DNA of 64,000 nucleotides from Actinoalloteichus caeruleus DSM 43889 (GCF_000429185.2 NZ_AUBJ02000001.1:5084001-5148000); one strand, 5' to 3'; counted from the first letter of the stretch, positions 35,857-44,797 are shown. A program made the numbers and translations. Notes: generated from the sequence alone by a model not told the origin.

Positions 35857-36777
35857 GTGAAGCTCGACAGGGTTCTGTTCTTCCCGGTCACCCCCTTCGA
35901 CGCACGGGGCGCGGTGGACACGGAGGTCCTGGCGGAACACCTGCGGCGCAGCCTCGCCCACCGGCCGGGCGCGGTGTTCGCCGCCTGCGGCACCGGCGAG
36001 GTGCACGCCCTGTCGGTCGCCGAGCAGGCGACCGTGGTGGCGACGGCGGCGGCGGTCACCCCGGAGGACATCCCGGTGTTCGCCGGAGCCGGTGGCCCGC
36101 TGCCCACCGCGCGGGAGCAGGTGCGCGGCGCGGCCGACGCCGGGGCCCAGGCGATCCTGCTCCTGCCGCCCTACCTGGTCAACGCCCCCCAGCGCGGCCT
36201 GGTCGACTACGTCCGGACCGTCGCGGAGTCCAGCCCGCTGCCCATCGTCTTCTACCAGCGGGGCAACGCGGTGCTCACCGTCGACTCGGCGGTCGAGGTG
36301 GCGCGGATACCGAACGTGGTGGGCATCAAGGACGGCGTCGGCGACCTCGACCGGCTGCACGCCATCGTGCTGGCCGTGCGGGACGCGGTGGGGGAGGACT
36401 TCCTCTTCTTCAACGGCCTCCCGACCGCCGAGCTGACCGCGGGCGCCTACCGGGGCATCGGCGTCGACCTGTACTCCTCGGCGGCCTTCGCCTTCGTCCC
36501 CGAGGTGTCGGCGGCCTTCCACGCCGCCCTGGGCGGGGATGAGGACCTGGTGTCCCGACTGCTGACCGGCTTCTACCAGCCGCTCGCCGCGCTGCGGGAC
36601 ACCACGCCCGGCTACGCGGTCGCCCTGGTGAAGGCCGGTCAGACGCTGCGGGGCCTCGACGTCGGTCCGGTCCGCCCGCCGTTGGTCCCCCCGACCGAGG
36701 AGGACCTGCGAACCCTGTCCGAGCTGATCGACACCGGACTGGGGATCGTCGGAGCGGCCTCGCCCGCCCGGTCCTGA
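35857..36777 (+). CDS. 5-dehydro-4-deoxyglucarate dehydratase (DapA family)
   Basis: A 306-residue class I aldolase-fold enzyme of the DHDPS superfamily. The start VLFFPVTPFDARG, the phosphate-free substrate loop FAACGTGEVHALS, FYQRGNAVLTVDS with the catalytic Tyr, and the Schiff-base Lys in VGIKDGVGDLDRLH near residue 158 match 5-keto-4-deoxyglucarate dehydratases, which release CO2 and water to give 2-oxoglutarate semialdehyde. It sits between the uronate-dehydrogenase-like and enolase-superfamily genes. The semialdehyde dehydrogenase needed next is not in the window. Confidence 0.88.
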   Translation: MKLDRVLFFPVTPFDARGAVDTEVLAEHLRRSLAHRPGAVFAACGTGEVHALSVAEQATVVATAAAVTPEDIPVFAGAGGPLPTAREQVRGAADAGAQAILLLPPYLVNAPQRGLVDYVRTVAESSPLPIVFYQRGNAVLTVDSAVEVARIPNVVGIKDGVGDLDRLHAIVLAVRDAVGEDFLFFNGLPTAELTAGAYRGIGVDLYSSAAFAFVPEVSAAFHAALGGDEDLVSRLLTGFYQPLAALRDTTPGYAVALVKAGQTLRGLDVGPVRPPLVPPTEEDLRTLSELIDTGLGIVGAASPARS

Positions 36778-36830
36778 CCCGAGGCCCGAGCCGACCGTCC
36801 CACCGACCACGTTCCCGAGGAGACCCCACC

Positions 36831-37922
36831 ATGCGTGTCACCGACCTGGGCACCCGCACCTACCGGGTTCCGCTCGACCGGCCCTGGGGGCCGGGAGTCG
36901 ACCACCAGTACCTCGTGGTGACGACCCTGACCACCGAGGACGGGTCCACCGGCACGGGCTTCGCGTGGACACCGAGGATCGGCCCGGCGGCCGTCGACGC
37001 CTTGCTGCGCACCGACATCCGCGACGCCCTCGTCGGCACGGACCTGGCCCGCCCGGAGGTGCTGTGGGACCGGCTCTGGCACCACCTGCACGAGGGCGGT
37101 TCCGGAGGGATCACCACGATGGCCCTGGCCGCCGTCGACATCGCCGCCTGGGACCTGGTCGGCCGCCGCGCCGGTCTGCCCCTGGTGGACCTGGTTGGCC
37201 GGCGCAGGGACACCGTGACCTGCTACGGCAGCGGGGTGAACCTCCACTACGGTCGGGACGACCTCGTCGCCCAGGTCCGCCGGTTCGTCGAGGCCGGCCA
37301 CCACGCGGTGAAGATCAAGGTCGGGTCGCCCGAGCTGGACCGGGACCTCGACCGGGTCGCCGCCGTCCGGGACGTCCTGGGTGAGCGTGGCCTGCTGATG
37401 CTGGACGCCAACCAGCGGTGGGACCACCCGACGGCGGTGCGGGCGATCCGGGCGCTGTCCCGTTTCGACCCCTACTGGATCGAGGAGCCGTTGCTGGCTG
37501 ACGAGCTGCCGGGCCTGGGCCGGCTGCGCGCCGACACGGGAGCCAGGATCGCGGTGGGGGAGAACCTGCGCACGGTCCACCAGTTCCGGGACGCGCTCGT
37601 CGCGGGCGCGGTCGACTTCGCCCAACCCAACGCCGTGCGCGTCGGCGGGATCACCCCCTTCCTGCGGATCGCGGAGCTGGCCAGGGTCTTCGGTGTTCCC
37701 ACGGCTCCCCACCTGCTGCCGGAACTGTCGGCGCAGCTCGCGCTCTGCGTGCCCCTCGTCTCCATGGTCGAGGACATCGACCGGGCGTCCTTCGGGGCGC
37801 TCGGCGCCCTGGCGGAGCCGAGTGGGGTGACGATCAGCGCGCCGTCGGTGACGGCCGCCACCGCCCCCGGGCACGGCCTGGTCTTCGCGACCGACCGGAT
37901 GGAACGGGTGTCGGGCGCCTGA
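36831..37922 (+). CDS. Mandelate racemase/muconate lactonizing enzyme-family protein, candidate galactarolactone cycloisomerase
   Basis: A 363-residue enolase-superfamily enzyme. The KxK motif in AVKIKVGSPE near residue 162, metal ligands in LDANQRWD, IEEPL and GENLRT, and the AQPNAVRVGGITPFLRIAEL barrel strand place it in the mandelate-racemase group. With the upstream dehydrogenase and dehydratase the best role is opening of galactarolactone to 5-keto-4-deoxy-hexarate (Gci-like), or dehydration of galactarate. Last gene of the operon, 53 bp after the dehydratase gene. Confidence 0.78.
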   Translation: MRVTDLGTRTYRVPLDRPWGPGVDHQYLVVTTLTTEDGSTGTGFAWTPRIGPAAVDALLRTDIRDALVGTDLARPEVLWDRLWHHLHEGGSGGITTMALAAVDIAAWDLVGRRAGLPLVDLVGRRRDTVTCYGSGVNLHYGRDDLVAQVRRFVEAGHHAVKIKVGSPELDRDLDRVAAVRDVLGERGLLMLDANQRWDHPTAVRAIRALSRFDPYWIEEPLLADELPGLGRLRADTGARIAVGENLRTVHQFRDALVAGAVDFAQPNAVRVGGITPFLRIAELARVFGVPTAPHLLPELSAQLALCVPLVSMVEDIDRASFGALGALAEPSGVTISAPSVTAATAPGHGLVFATDRMERVSGA

Positions 37923-38417
37923 GCGGGGGACCGTTCCCGCTCAGGCGGCACCGCGCGGCCTCGTGACCTCCGGTGGGACGTGGCCCCCGTCGCCGCGTCG
38001 GCACCGGCACCCGGGGTGTTCGCTGAGGGCGTAGCAGCGCCGTGGTCGGTCCCCGACCGGCACACGGCCCGCCACGATCCGCGTCGGCGTCCCGCTGACC
38101 AGCCAGCACCCGTCGGGGATCGCCGCGCGCGCTCTTCGCCCGCCGCCTCCGTCTACTAACGGTGTCCGACCAACTGCTTGGAGTAGTGATCTTCGGGTGG
38201 TTGGCTGAGCGGCATGGACAGGAGAAGGAACGGCGTCCCGAGCCCGTTCACCAACGCGGCGGCCGGTCGCCGCGGACGACCGCGAGCCCCCGCACGGCGG
38301 TCGGCCGGGCGGCGACCAGGTGGGGCGCAACCGTTATCGATCCGCGCTGGTTCGGTGCGGCCCCGGAGGTGGACCATCAGCTCGGGGGCCGACCGACACG
38401 GGGTACCGGGGGACGTC
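37923..38417. other. 495-bp gap with one doubtful small minus-strand gene
   Basis: Mostly no recognisable gene. On the minus strand, 37941 to about 38150 encodes a compositionally gene-like segment with regularly placed Cys (GCWLVSGTPTRIVAG, RCYALSEHPGCRC) ending in a proper stop and with high third-position GC, but no ATG, GTG or TTG start with a ribosome binding site is visible near it. It may be a small Cys-rich protein or a decayed gene. Confidence 0.3.
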
Positions 38418-38939
38418 ATGACGGACGACGCTGGGGGACGGTTACCGGAGACGCGCACGTTCGAACCGCCGCCGGTCGCTCCGGGACCGGTGCGGTTGTT
38501 CGCGGGAGTGCTGTCCTCGGTGCTGCTGTCCTCGCTGCTGGTCACCACGCTCGTCGGTGTGGTACCGCACGAGGCTTCGGCGGCGACGACCGTGGGCGCC
38601 TTCTGGACTGCCTGGTCGGTGTTCGCACTGGTCCTCGCGGCGCTCCTGCTGCCATCGGCCCTGCTGCTCGGCTGGCCGCTGGGGGTGCTCACGGCGCGGT
38701 GGGGTCCCCTCGCCGCGTCCCTCGCGTTCGCGGCGCTGGGCGCGGTCGTCGGGGTCGTCCTGCTGTTCGTCCTCGACGCGGTCGACACCGACGTGCTGGG
38801 CGGGGTGGTCGTCGCCCTGCTGGGCGGGGTGTCCGGTTTCGTCGGACGGCTGCTCAGCGACGTCGTCAGCCGGACACGGGGGCTGATGGTCGCGCTGTCC
38901 GTCCTGCTGGGTGCGCTGGTGGTCTCCGCCGCCCTGTGA
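38418..38939 (+). CDS. Small integral membrane protein of unknown function
   Basis: A 173-residue protein with a Pro-rich cytoplasmic start and about five hydrophobic segments (LFAGVLSSVLLSSLLVTTLV, FALVLAALLLPSALLLG, ASLAFAALGAVVGVVLLFVL, VVALLGGVSGFVG, VALSVLLGALVVSAAL). ATG at 38418 is preceded by a weak GGGGGA. It stands alone and is followed by a strong terminator hairpin. No family was recognised. Confidence 0.6.
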   Translation: MTDDAGGRLPETRTFEPPPVAPGPVRLFAGVLSSVLLSSLLVTTLVGVVPHEASAATTVGAFWTAWSVFALVLAALLLPSALLLGWPLGVLTARWGPLAASLAFAALGAVVGVVLLFVLDAVDTDVLGGVVVALLGGVSGFVGRLLSDVVSRTRGLMVALSVLLGALVVSAAL

Positions 38940-38972
38940 GACCCGGGCCGAGGACCGGCATCCGGTGGTGGG

Positions 38973-39007
38973 GAGTGCGGGTCGGTCGAGACGACCGAGC
39001 CGCACTC
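38973..39007. terminator. Strong bidirectional terminator hairpin
   Basis: GAGTGCGG-G-TCGGTCG pairs with CGACCGA-G-CCGCACTC across a 3-base loop: a 15-bp stem with one G-G mismatch, between the convergent genes ending at 38939 and 39049. Confidence 0.65.
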
Positions 39008-39048
39008 GAGCCGGACACCGGCGGCCCTCGAACCGGCGACCGGTTCCG

Positions 39049-39801
39049 TCACCCGGGCGCGGTCGCACCCCGGAGGAAGTCACCGGCGATCCGCCCGCAC
39101 AGCCCCGGGTGCTCGGCGATCAGCGATCGGGTGGCCTCGGGCAGGATCGCCAACGACGCCGTGGGCAGTCCTCGGTAGAGCGCCACCGAGTGCTCCAGGG
39201 ACACGACGTCGCGGTCCCCGCTCATCACCAGCACGGGCACGTCCGCCCCGGCCAGGTCCTCCCGGCGCAGCGCCGGCTCGTTCGACATCATCGTCATCAG
39301 GCGCTCCCACAGGTCCTGCGCGTGCCCCGCGCCGTGCGGTGAGACCTCCTCGTGCGCCAGGGCGAGCGGTGCCGGGACCTGTCCCACGCCGTGCTCGGCG
39401 AGCGCCGCGCGGAGTTCGGGCACCAGCCCCTCATGGTGGAACACCGCCCCGACCAGGACCGCGCGCCGCACCAGGTCCGGCCGCCGGATCGCCGTCAGCA
39501 ACGCCACCGTGCCGCCGTCGCCGTGGCCCAGGAGGTGGGCGGGGCCACCGACCACGTCCTCCAGGAACCGGATGGTGTCCTCGGCCATCGACGCGTAACC
39601 CGTCGGACCGGGCGCGTCGGGGCTCCGGCCGTGACCACGCCGTTCGGGGCGCAGGACCCGGAAGTGCGGGGTGAGATCGTCGAGCAGGCCGTCGAAGTCC
39701 CGGGAGTCACCGAGCCCGCCGTGGAGCAGCAGCAGCGGTTCCCCGGCTCCGTGGTCGTCGTACCAGGTGAGCACGTCGCCGATCCGCGCGTAGTGGCCCA
39801 A
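39049..39801 (-). CDS. Alpha/beta-hydrolase with an aspartate nucleophile
   Basis: A 250-residue alpha/beta-hydrolase: LLLLHGGLGDSRDF oxyanion region, nucleophile elbow HLLGHGDGGTVALL with Asp where most esterases have Ser, acid residue in VLVMSGDRDVV and a C-terminal region LIAEHPGLCGRI that may supply the catalytic His. An Asp nucleophile is typical of epoxide hydrolases and haloalkane dehalogenases. The start is TTG at 39801 with GGAGG 6 bases upstream; no ATG or GTG exists before the in-frame stop. Physiological substrate unknown. Confidence 0.78.
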   Translation of the reverse strand: MGHYARIGDVLTWYDDHGAGEPLLLLHGGLGDSRDFDGLLDDLTPHFRVLRPERRGHGRSPDAPGPTGYASMAEDTIRFLEDVVGGPAHLLGHGDGGTVALLTAIRRPDLVRRAVLVGAVFHHEGLVPELRAALAEHGVGQVPAPLALAHEEVSPHGAGHAQDLWERLMTMMSNEPALRREDLAGADVPVLVMSGDRDVVSLEHSVALYRGLPTASLAILPEATRSLIAEHPGLCGRIAGDFLRGATAPG

Positions 39802-40466
39802 ACCGTCCTCCAGGGAAAGGTGGTCCGCGTCCTCGTCGGTCGGGTCCCGACCGCCACCCGGGGCCGCGCGGTGCGCTCCGAGGTGTCCTCACCACCCCGG
39901 TCGGACGCCTCGGGGCCCGGGCGGGGGTGGGGCGTCGACCGGCACCCTCGGTGCCGTCGGCGAGGGTAGGAGCCGGCACCGACACGACGAGCGGGGCGAG
40001 TGGGAGGCTCCGGGGCCGAGCTCGCCGGGGATCACTCCACACCGGACGGGCAGCGGCTGGATCACCTCTGATGTGCGGGGCACCGGTCTCGACCCGGGGC
40101 GGGCGGGCCGGCGGGCGGCAGCCGGGCGGTGGTGGAGGGCCTGTCGCGTGACGCGTCAGCCCCCTGAGCGCCGGCACCGGGGCGGCCAGGCGGGCGTCCG
40201 CTCGCGTGGCCTGAGATGCCTCGGGACGGCGGGACGACCGCCCGTGCCCTGGCGGGGGACGTGGAGGGAGGCCGGGTCGCCGGGACGCGGAAGCCAGGGC
40301 CCGAGGCGTGGTCACTCGGGCGGCGCCGGGGGCTGCCGTCGTGGTTCTGGTTCCCCGCGACCGGTGGGGACAGCCGTGATGCGCGCACCGCCGAGCGGCG
40401 CCACCTCCGGCGGGAGGCGGCGCGCGGAGACGGGGTGGTGCCCGCCTCCGCGCGCCGAGGGGAGGC
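39802..40466. other. 665-bp region without a recognisable gene
   Basis: Several open frames exist on both strands, but all are Arg/Pro/Gly-rich low-complexity translations without family-like sequence, and none has both a good start context and consistent codon third-position bias. It probably contains only the end of the convergent unit, the hydrolase promoter and non-coding sequence. Confidence 0.5.
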
Positions 40467-41027
40467 TCAGACCTCGCCCTCGAAGAAGACCGGGTCGCCG
40501 TCGCTGAACAGCTCGGGCGCGACCTCGAGCCGCAGGTCGCTGCTGCCCTCGGGGATGATCCAGCCCGCGCTCACGGTGACGGTCTCGCCGGAGGGGATGC
40601 TGCTGAAGCCCATCGCCGTGCCGTCAAGACCGCCGCCGCTGTCGAAGAGCTCCTCGGTCGGCCGGCCCCCGGAGGTCGCCTGGGTGTGGAACAACGCTCC
40701 GTCGTAGACCTCGTCCTTGCCGTTCTCGACGGAGATGTCGAAGGCCACGACGCGGCCGCCGTCGATCTCCTGGATGAGGTACTCGCTCGGCTCGTGCTCC
40801 CTCGGCTCCGAGAAGGTGACCAGCAGGCCGTCGAAGTCGTGGGTGTCGCCCCAGGTCGGGTTGCCGGCCGGCTCCTCGGCGGCGGCCTCCTGGGCCTGGT
40901 CCGCCCCCTCCTCGGCGGTCTGCTCGGCGGTGGTCTCGGGCGTGGTGTCCTCGTCCGAGCTGCCGCAGCCCGCGAGCAGGGCCAGCGCGGCGACGGCGGA
41001 GATGACGGGAGTCAGTCGGGTACGCAC
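40467..41027 (-). CDS. Putative lipoprotein, DUF4352-like
   Basis: A 186-residue exported lipoprotein with lipobox LLAGC near residue 21, an acidic Thr/Glu/Ala-rich linker (TTPETTAEQTAEEGADQAQE) and an immunoglobulin-like beta domain (LLVTFSEPREHEPS, VVAFDISVENGKDEVYDG, VTVSAGWIIPEGSSDLRLEV, DPVFFEGEV) resembling DUF4352/telomeric-repeat-binding-like surface domains. GTG at 41027 with GAGGAAG 9 bases upstream; GTG 41045 is an alternative. Function unknown. Downstream of the two-component operon on the same strand, 209 bp away. Confidence 0.75.
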   Translation of the reverse strand: MRTRLTPVISAVAALALLAGCGSSDEDTTPETTAEQTAEEGADQAQEAAAEEPAGNPTWGDTHDFDGLLVTFSEPREHEPSEYLIQEIDGGRVVAFDISVENGKDEVYDGALFHTQATSGGRPTEELFDSGGGLDGTAMGFSSIPSGETVTVSAGWIIPEGSSDLRLEVAPELFSDGDPVFFEGEV

Positions 41028-41236
41028 GGTGTCGTTCTTCCTCACAGCTGGTGTCTGGGTTATCCGAAGTATCGGAATTCGTCTCGCGTTCGAGTCGGGT
41101 TCCGGCGGGCCGTGGCTGAACCGAGACAGTTCGGAGTCCTGGGTGATACACCTCCCGCCTTCCGGTCCGCAGATCTGTTGAGGGGGCCACCGATTCCTCA
41201 GGTCCTTGGCCGAGGCCGAACGCGCCATCGCTCGGT

Positions 41237-42700
41237 TCACGCTTCGTCGTCACCGCGTGACGTCGGCGGTGGCTCTCCCCTCGGGAGGGTGACGGTGAAC
41301 ACGGCGCCGCCCGCGTTGTGCACGCCGAGGTGCCCGCCGTGGGCCGTCGCGTTTTCGGCGGCGATGGACAGGCCGAGCCCGCTGCCCTCGGTGACCCGTC
41401 GTGAGGCGTCGCCCCGGACGAAGCGGTCGAACGCGATGGGCACCAGTTCCTCGGGGACACCGGGGCCGCCGTCGGCGACGCGCACCAGCACCGTGGCGGA
41501 GTCGGTGCCGTCGACGGTGACCACCACCGGTTCGGCTCCGTGCGTCACGGCGTTGGTCAGCAGGTTCCGCACGATCGTGTGCAGCCGGCGGGCGTCTCCG
41601 GTGACGAGCACGTCACCCACCACCCGGATCGAGATGTCGGCGTCGGGGGCGGCGAGGTCGACGGCGTCGGCCACCAGCTCCGCCAGGTCCACCGGCTCCC
41701 GGAGCACCTCGACCACACCGGCGTCGAACCGGGAGATCTCCAGCAGGTCCTCCACCAACCGCGCCAGCCGCCGGCTCTGCACCGTCAGCAGGTCCGCCGC
41801 CCGCGCCCGCGACTCGCCGTCCAGGCTGTTCAGGCTGTCCGCCGCCGCCACCATCGAGGCCAGGGGGGTGCGCAGGTCGTGGGTGACGTCCGAGACGAAC
41901 CGCCGCTGCTGCCGGTCCTTGGCCCGCAGGTCCGTGATCGAGTGGCTCAGGCGTTCGGCCATCGCGTTGAACGCGGTGGCGAGGTCGGCGAGGTCGTCCC
42001 GCCCGGCGACCGGGAGCCTGGTGCCCAGGTCGCCGTCCCCGAACCTCCTGGCCGCGTCCGCCGCCGTCCGCAGCGGTCGGGACACCTGGTTGGCCGCCAG
42101 GATCGCGGCGACCGTGGCGAGGAACGCGACGACGGCGGAGATCGCGGCGAGTTGGTGGCGGAGCCGGGACAGCTCGTCGTCCAGCCGGTGCATGCCGTAG
42201 TGCTGCACGAGGACGAGCCCGGGGGTGACCTCGCCGGCGACGAGCAGCCAGCCCGACCGGTACGGGTCGCGCTGGACAGCCGGGAGGTGGCCGACGACGG
42301 CCTCGCGGACGAGCTCCGCCGGAACCGGAGCATTCTGGTGCTGTGGGTCGCCGGCGGTCGCCGGGAAGGCGGCACCGGACGGTTCGCCCTCCGCCGGTGG
42401 CCAGGACACCGGCGCGCCGCCGAGGTCGACCGCGCTCCAACCCACCCCCGCCCAGCGGTCCATCTCCTCGGCGAGCACCGCCACCCGCCCCTCCCCGTGG
42501 AGCTCCTCCTCGGTGCGCAGGTGGTTGATCGTGGACTGGAAGGATGCGTCGGCCGCGAGCACGAAGCGTTCGGTGCTGTCGTCGGCCTGCACCCGGTAGG
42601 AGGCGAAACCGACGCCGGCGCTCGCGGCGACGGTGAGGAGCACGATGCTCGCCGCGATCCTCGTGCGCAGCCCGAGCGACCAGCCGCGAGGGGGGGTCAC
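41237..42700 (-). CDS. Two-component sensor histidine kinase
   Basis: A 487-residue membrane kinase: N-terminal segment IAASIVLLTVAASAGVGF, a roughly 130-residue extracytoplasmic domain, second segment LAAISAVVAFLATVAAILA, HAMP domain, H-box FVSDVTHDLRTPLASM (phospho-His), N-box IVRNLLTNAVTHG, and G-boxes DGGPGVPEE and EGSGLGLSIAAENA. Its GTG overlaps the regulator stop in a GTGA. It is divergent from the alr-ddl pair, which suggests that it senses cell-wall stress (inference). Confidence 0.93.
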   Translation of the reverse strand: MTPPRGWSLGLRTRIAASIVLLTVAASAGVGFASYRVQADDSTERFVLAADASFQSTINHLRTEEELHGEGRVAVLAEEMDRWAGVGWSAVDLGGAPVSWPPAEGEPSGAAFPATAGDPQHQNAPVPAELVREAVVGHLPAVQRDPYRSGWLLVAGEVTPGLVLVQHYGMHRLDDELSRLRHQLAAISAVVAFLATVAAILAANQVSRPLRTAADAARRFGDGDLGTRLPVAGRDDLADLATAFNAMAERLSHSITDLRAKDRQQRRFVSDVTHDLRTPLASMVAAADSLNSLDGESRARAADLLTVQSRRLARLVEDLLEISRFDAGVVEVLREPVDLAELVADAVDLAAPDADISIRVVGDVLVTGDARRLHTIVRNLLTNAVTHGAEPVVVTVDGTDSATVLVRVADGGPGVPEELVPIAFDRFVRGDASRRVTEGSGLGLSIAAENATAHGGHLGVHNAGGAVFTVTLPRGEPPPTSRGDDEA

Positions 42701-43377
42701 GGTTTCGCCAGCCGGTACCCGAGGCCGCGGACGGTCAACACGAGTTCCGGGTTGGCCGGGTCACGTTCGATCTTCGACCGGAGCCGGGACACGGCCGCGT
42801 CCACGATCCGCGAGTCGCCCACGTACCCGTAGTCCCACACCCGGCGGAGCAGCACCTGCCGGGTGAGCACCTGGCCGGAGTGGTCTGCGAACTCCAGCAG
42901 CAGCCGCAGCTCCGTCGAGGTCAGGTTCACCTCGTGCCCTTCGCGGGTCACCACCATCGCGGTGCGGTCGATGGCCACCTCGCCGATGCGGACGACCTCC
43001 TGCCCGGGAGCGCTGGCGCTCCGCCGCAGCACCGCCTTGATCCTGGCGTCGAGCACGCGGGGCTCGACCGGTTTGACGACGTAGTCGTCCGCGCCGCACT
43101 CCAGGCCGGCGACGACGTCGATCGGGTCGCCCCGCGCGGTGAGCAGGATGATCGGCAGCGTGCTGCGCGCCCGCACCCGTCGGCACACCTCGAAGCCGTC
43201 GATGCCGGGCAGCATCACGTCCACCAGCAGCAGGTCGACCGACTCCCCGAGGGCCAGCAGTTCCAGCCCGCCCTCGCCGCCGCCAGCCGCCACCACCTCG
43301 TGCCCCAGCCCCCGCAGGGCCAGGGTGAGGGCCTCGGCCAGCGCGTCGTCGTCCTCCACCAGTAACAGCCGGGCCAC
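42697..43377 (-). CDS. Two-component response regulator, OmpR/PhoB family
   Basis: A 226-residue regulator. Receiver domain with acidic pocket LLVEDDDAL, phospho-acceptor Asp in LLLVDVMLPGIDGF, Thr in LLTARGD and Lys in YVVKPVEP; C-terminal winged helix with LTSTELRLLLEF, VLTRQVLLRRVWDYGYVGD and RSKIERDPANPELVLTVRG. GTG at 43377 with GGGGAG upstream. Co-translated with the kinase. The tandem AACGGTC repeats ahead of alr are candidate binding sites. Confidence 0.93.
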   Translation of the reverse strand: MARLLLVEDDDALAEALTLALRGLGHEVVAAGGGEGGLELLALGESVDLLLVDVMLPGIDGFEVCRRVRARSTLPIILLTARGDPIDVVAGLECGADDYVVKPVEPRVLDARIKAVLRRSASAPGQEVVRIGEVAIDRTAMVVTREGHEVNLTSTELRLLLEFADHSGQVLTRQVLLRRVWDYGYVGDSRIVDAAVSRLRSKIERDPANPELVLTVRGLGYRLAKP

Positions 43378-43549
43378 CGCTCGTCGCTCCCCGTCGTCTT
43401 CCGCCGATGTCCGCACCACCTCGGACGCGGCCGCCACGGTATACGACCCGGACGCGCCCCTCCGGACCGTGACCCGCCGTTGACCAGCGGTGACGACCGG
43501 AGGCGCCGGCGATCCCCGAGCGGGCCGAGTGCCGCTGGCACCGGTGGGG

Positions 43550-43596
43550 AACGGTCGAGAAACGGTCACAGTCCTGGCACACGCCGTTCCTAGCGT
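43550..43596 (+). promoter_or_regulatory. Promoter of alr-ddl with tandem AACGGTC repeats
   Basis: AACGGTC occurs at 43550-43556 and 43561-43567, 11 bp apart (one helical turn), as expected for an OmpR-type dimer. A -10-like TAGCGT lies at 43591-43596, 28 bp before the alr ATG, and the repeats cover the expected -35 area, so the adjacent response regulator may activate here. The intergenic stretch 43378-43624 contains no gene. Confidence 0.5.
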
Positions 43597-43624
43597 GGGT
43601 GGGACGCGACCCGAGGACGGAACG

Positions 43625-44797
43625 ATGACGAGTTGGACCGCACGGGGTGGCCTGGCCGAGGCCACGGTGGACCTCGACGCGATCGCCCACAACACGGCGC
43701 TGCTCGCCGCCAGGGCGACGGCCCCGGTGCTCGCCGTGGTGAAGGCGGACGCGTTCGGGCACGGGATGTTGCCGGTGACCCGGACCGTGCTCGACGCGGG
43801 CGCGACCTGGTTGGGGGTCGCCACCAACGCCGAGGCGCTGCGGCTGCGGGAGGCCGGCGTGACGGCCCCGGTGCTCAGCTGGCTGCACGCGCACGACGAG
43901 GACTTCGACGCGGCGATCCTGGCCGGTGTCGATCTGGGCGTCTCCTCCGCCGAGCACCTGGAGCGGATCGCGGAGTGCGCCACCCGGGTCGGCACCCGCG
44001 CGGCCGTCCACCTGAAGGTCGACACCGGGCTCCGCCGAGGCGGAGCGGACCACACGGCGTGGCGCGGCCTCCTGGACCGGGCGGCGTGGCTGCAACGCCG
44101 GGGGCGGCTGCTGGTGCGCGGTGTCTGGTCCCACCTGGGCGCGGCCGGGGCACCCGCCGCGTCGCCGCCGGTCGGCACGCAGGTGCGGGCCTTCGAGCTG
44201 GCCCTGCGGGAGGCGCGGGACGCCGGGCTCGACCCGGAACTGCGCCACCTCGCGAACTCGGCCGCCACCCTGACCGAGCCCGCCACCCACTACGACCTCG
44301 TGCGGGTCGGCATCGCCCTGTACGGGGTGGAACCGGTCGCCGGGCGCAGCGGCGGCCTCCGGCCAGCGATGACCTTGCGGTCCAGGACGGTGCTGGTGAA
44401 GAAGGTTCCCGCCGGGGAGGGCGTCTCCTACGAGCACCGCTACCGGACGTCCGGGGAGAGCACGCTCGCCCTGGTGCCGGTCGGCTTCGCCGACGGTGTG
44501 CCCCGGCTGGCCAGCAACCGGGGTGCGGCCCTGCTGGCGGGCCGTCGGCGTCCCGTCGCCGGTCTCGTCGCGATGGACCAACTGGTCCTCGACCTCGGCC
44601 GGGACGAGGCGAACCTCGGCGACGAGGTCCTGGTGCTCGGCCCCGGGGACGACGGCGAACCCACGGCGGCCGAGTGGGCGGCCTGGGCGGAGACCAACCC
44701 GCACGAGGTCCTCACCGGCATCGGCGCGCGGATACCCCGCCGCTACCTCGGTGGGGCACGAGCAACCCGCGAACTGGAGGAGTTGTCCCTTGTCTGA
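43625..44797 (+). CDS. alr: Alanine racemase
   Basis: A 390-residue PLP-dependent fold-type III racemase producing D-alanine. The PLP Lys40 is in LAVVKADAFGHG (Phe replaces the more usual Tyr of the KAxAYGHG motif), with HLKVDTGLRRGG, the GIALYGVEP barrel strand and the catalytic Tyr in VSYEHRYRTS. The substrate-side segment VAMDQLVLDLG is in place. No membrane domain, so it is not a VanT-type serine racemase. It overlaps the ligase gene by 8 bp and is divergent from the two-component genes. Probably a second, regulated copy besides a housekeeping alr. Confidence 0.92.
   Translation: MTSWTARGGLAEATVDLDAIAHNTALLAARATAPVLAVVKADAFGHGMLPVTRTVLDAGATWLGVATNAEALRLREAGVTAPVLSWLHAHDEDFDAAILAGVDLGVSSAEHLERIAECATRVGTRAAVHLKVDTGLRRGGADHTAWRGLLDRAAWLQRRGRLLVRGVWSHLGAAGAPAASPPVGTQVRAFELALREARDAGLDPELRHLANSAATLTEPATHYDLVRVGIALYGVEPVAGRSGGLRPAMTLRSRTVLVKKVPAGEGVSYEHRYRTSGESTLALVPVGFADGVPRLASNRGAALLAGRRRPVAGLVAMDQLVLDLGRDEANLGDEVLVLGPGDDGEPTAAEWAAWAETNPHEVLTGIGARIPRRYLGGARATRELEELSLV

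Noticed and set aside
39802-40466. Several overlapping open frames
   Set aside because: All are Arg/Pro/Gly-rich, without start context or recognisable domains.
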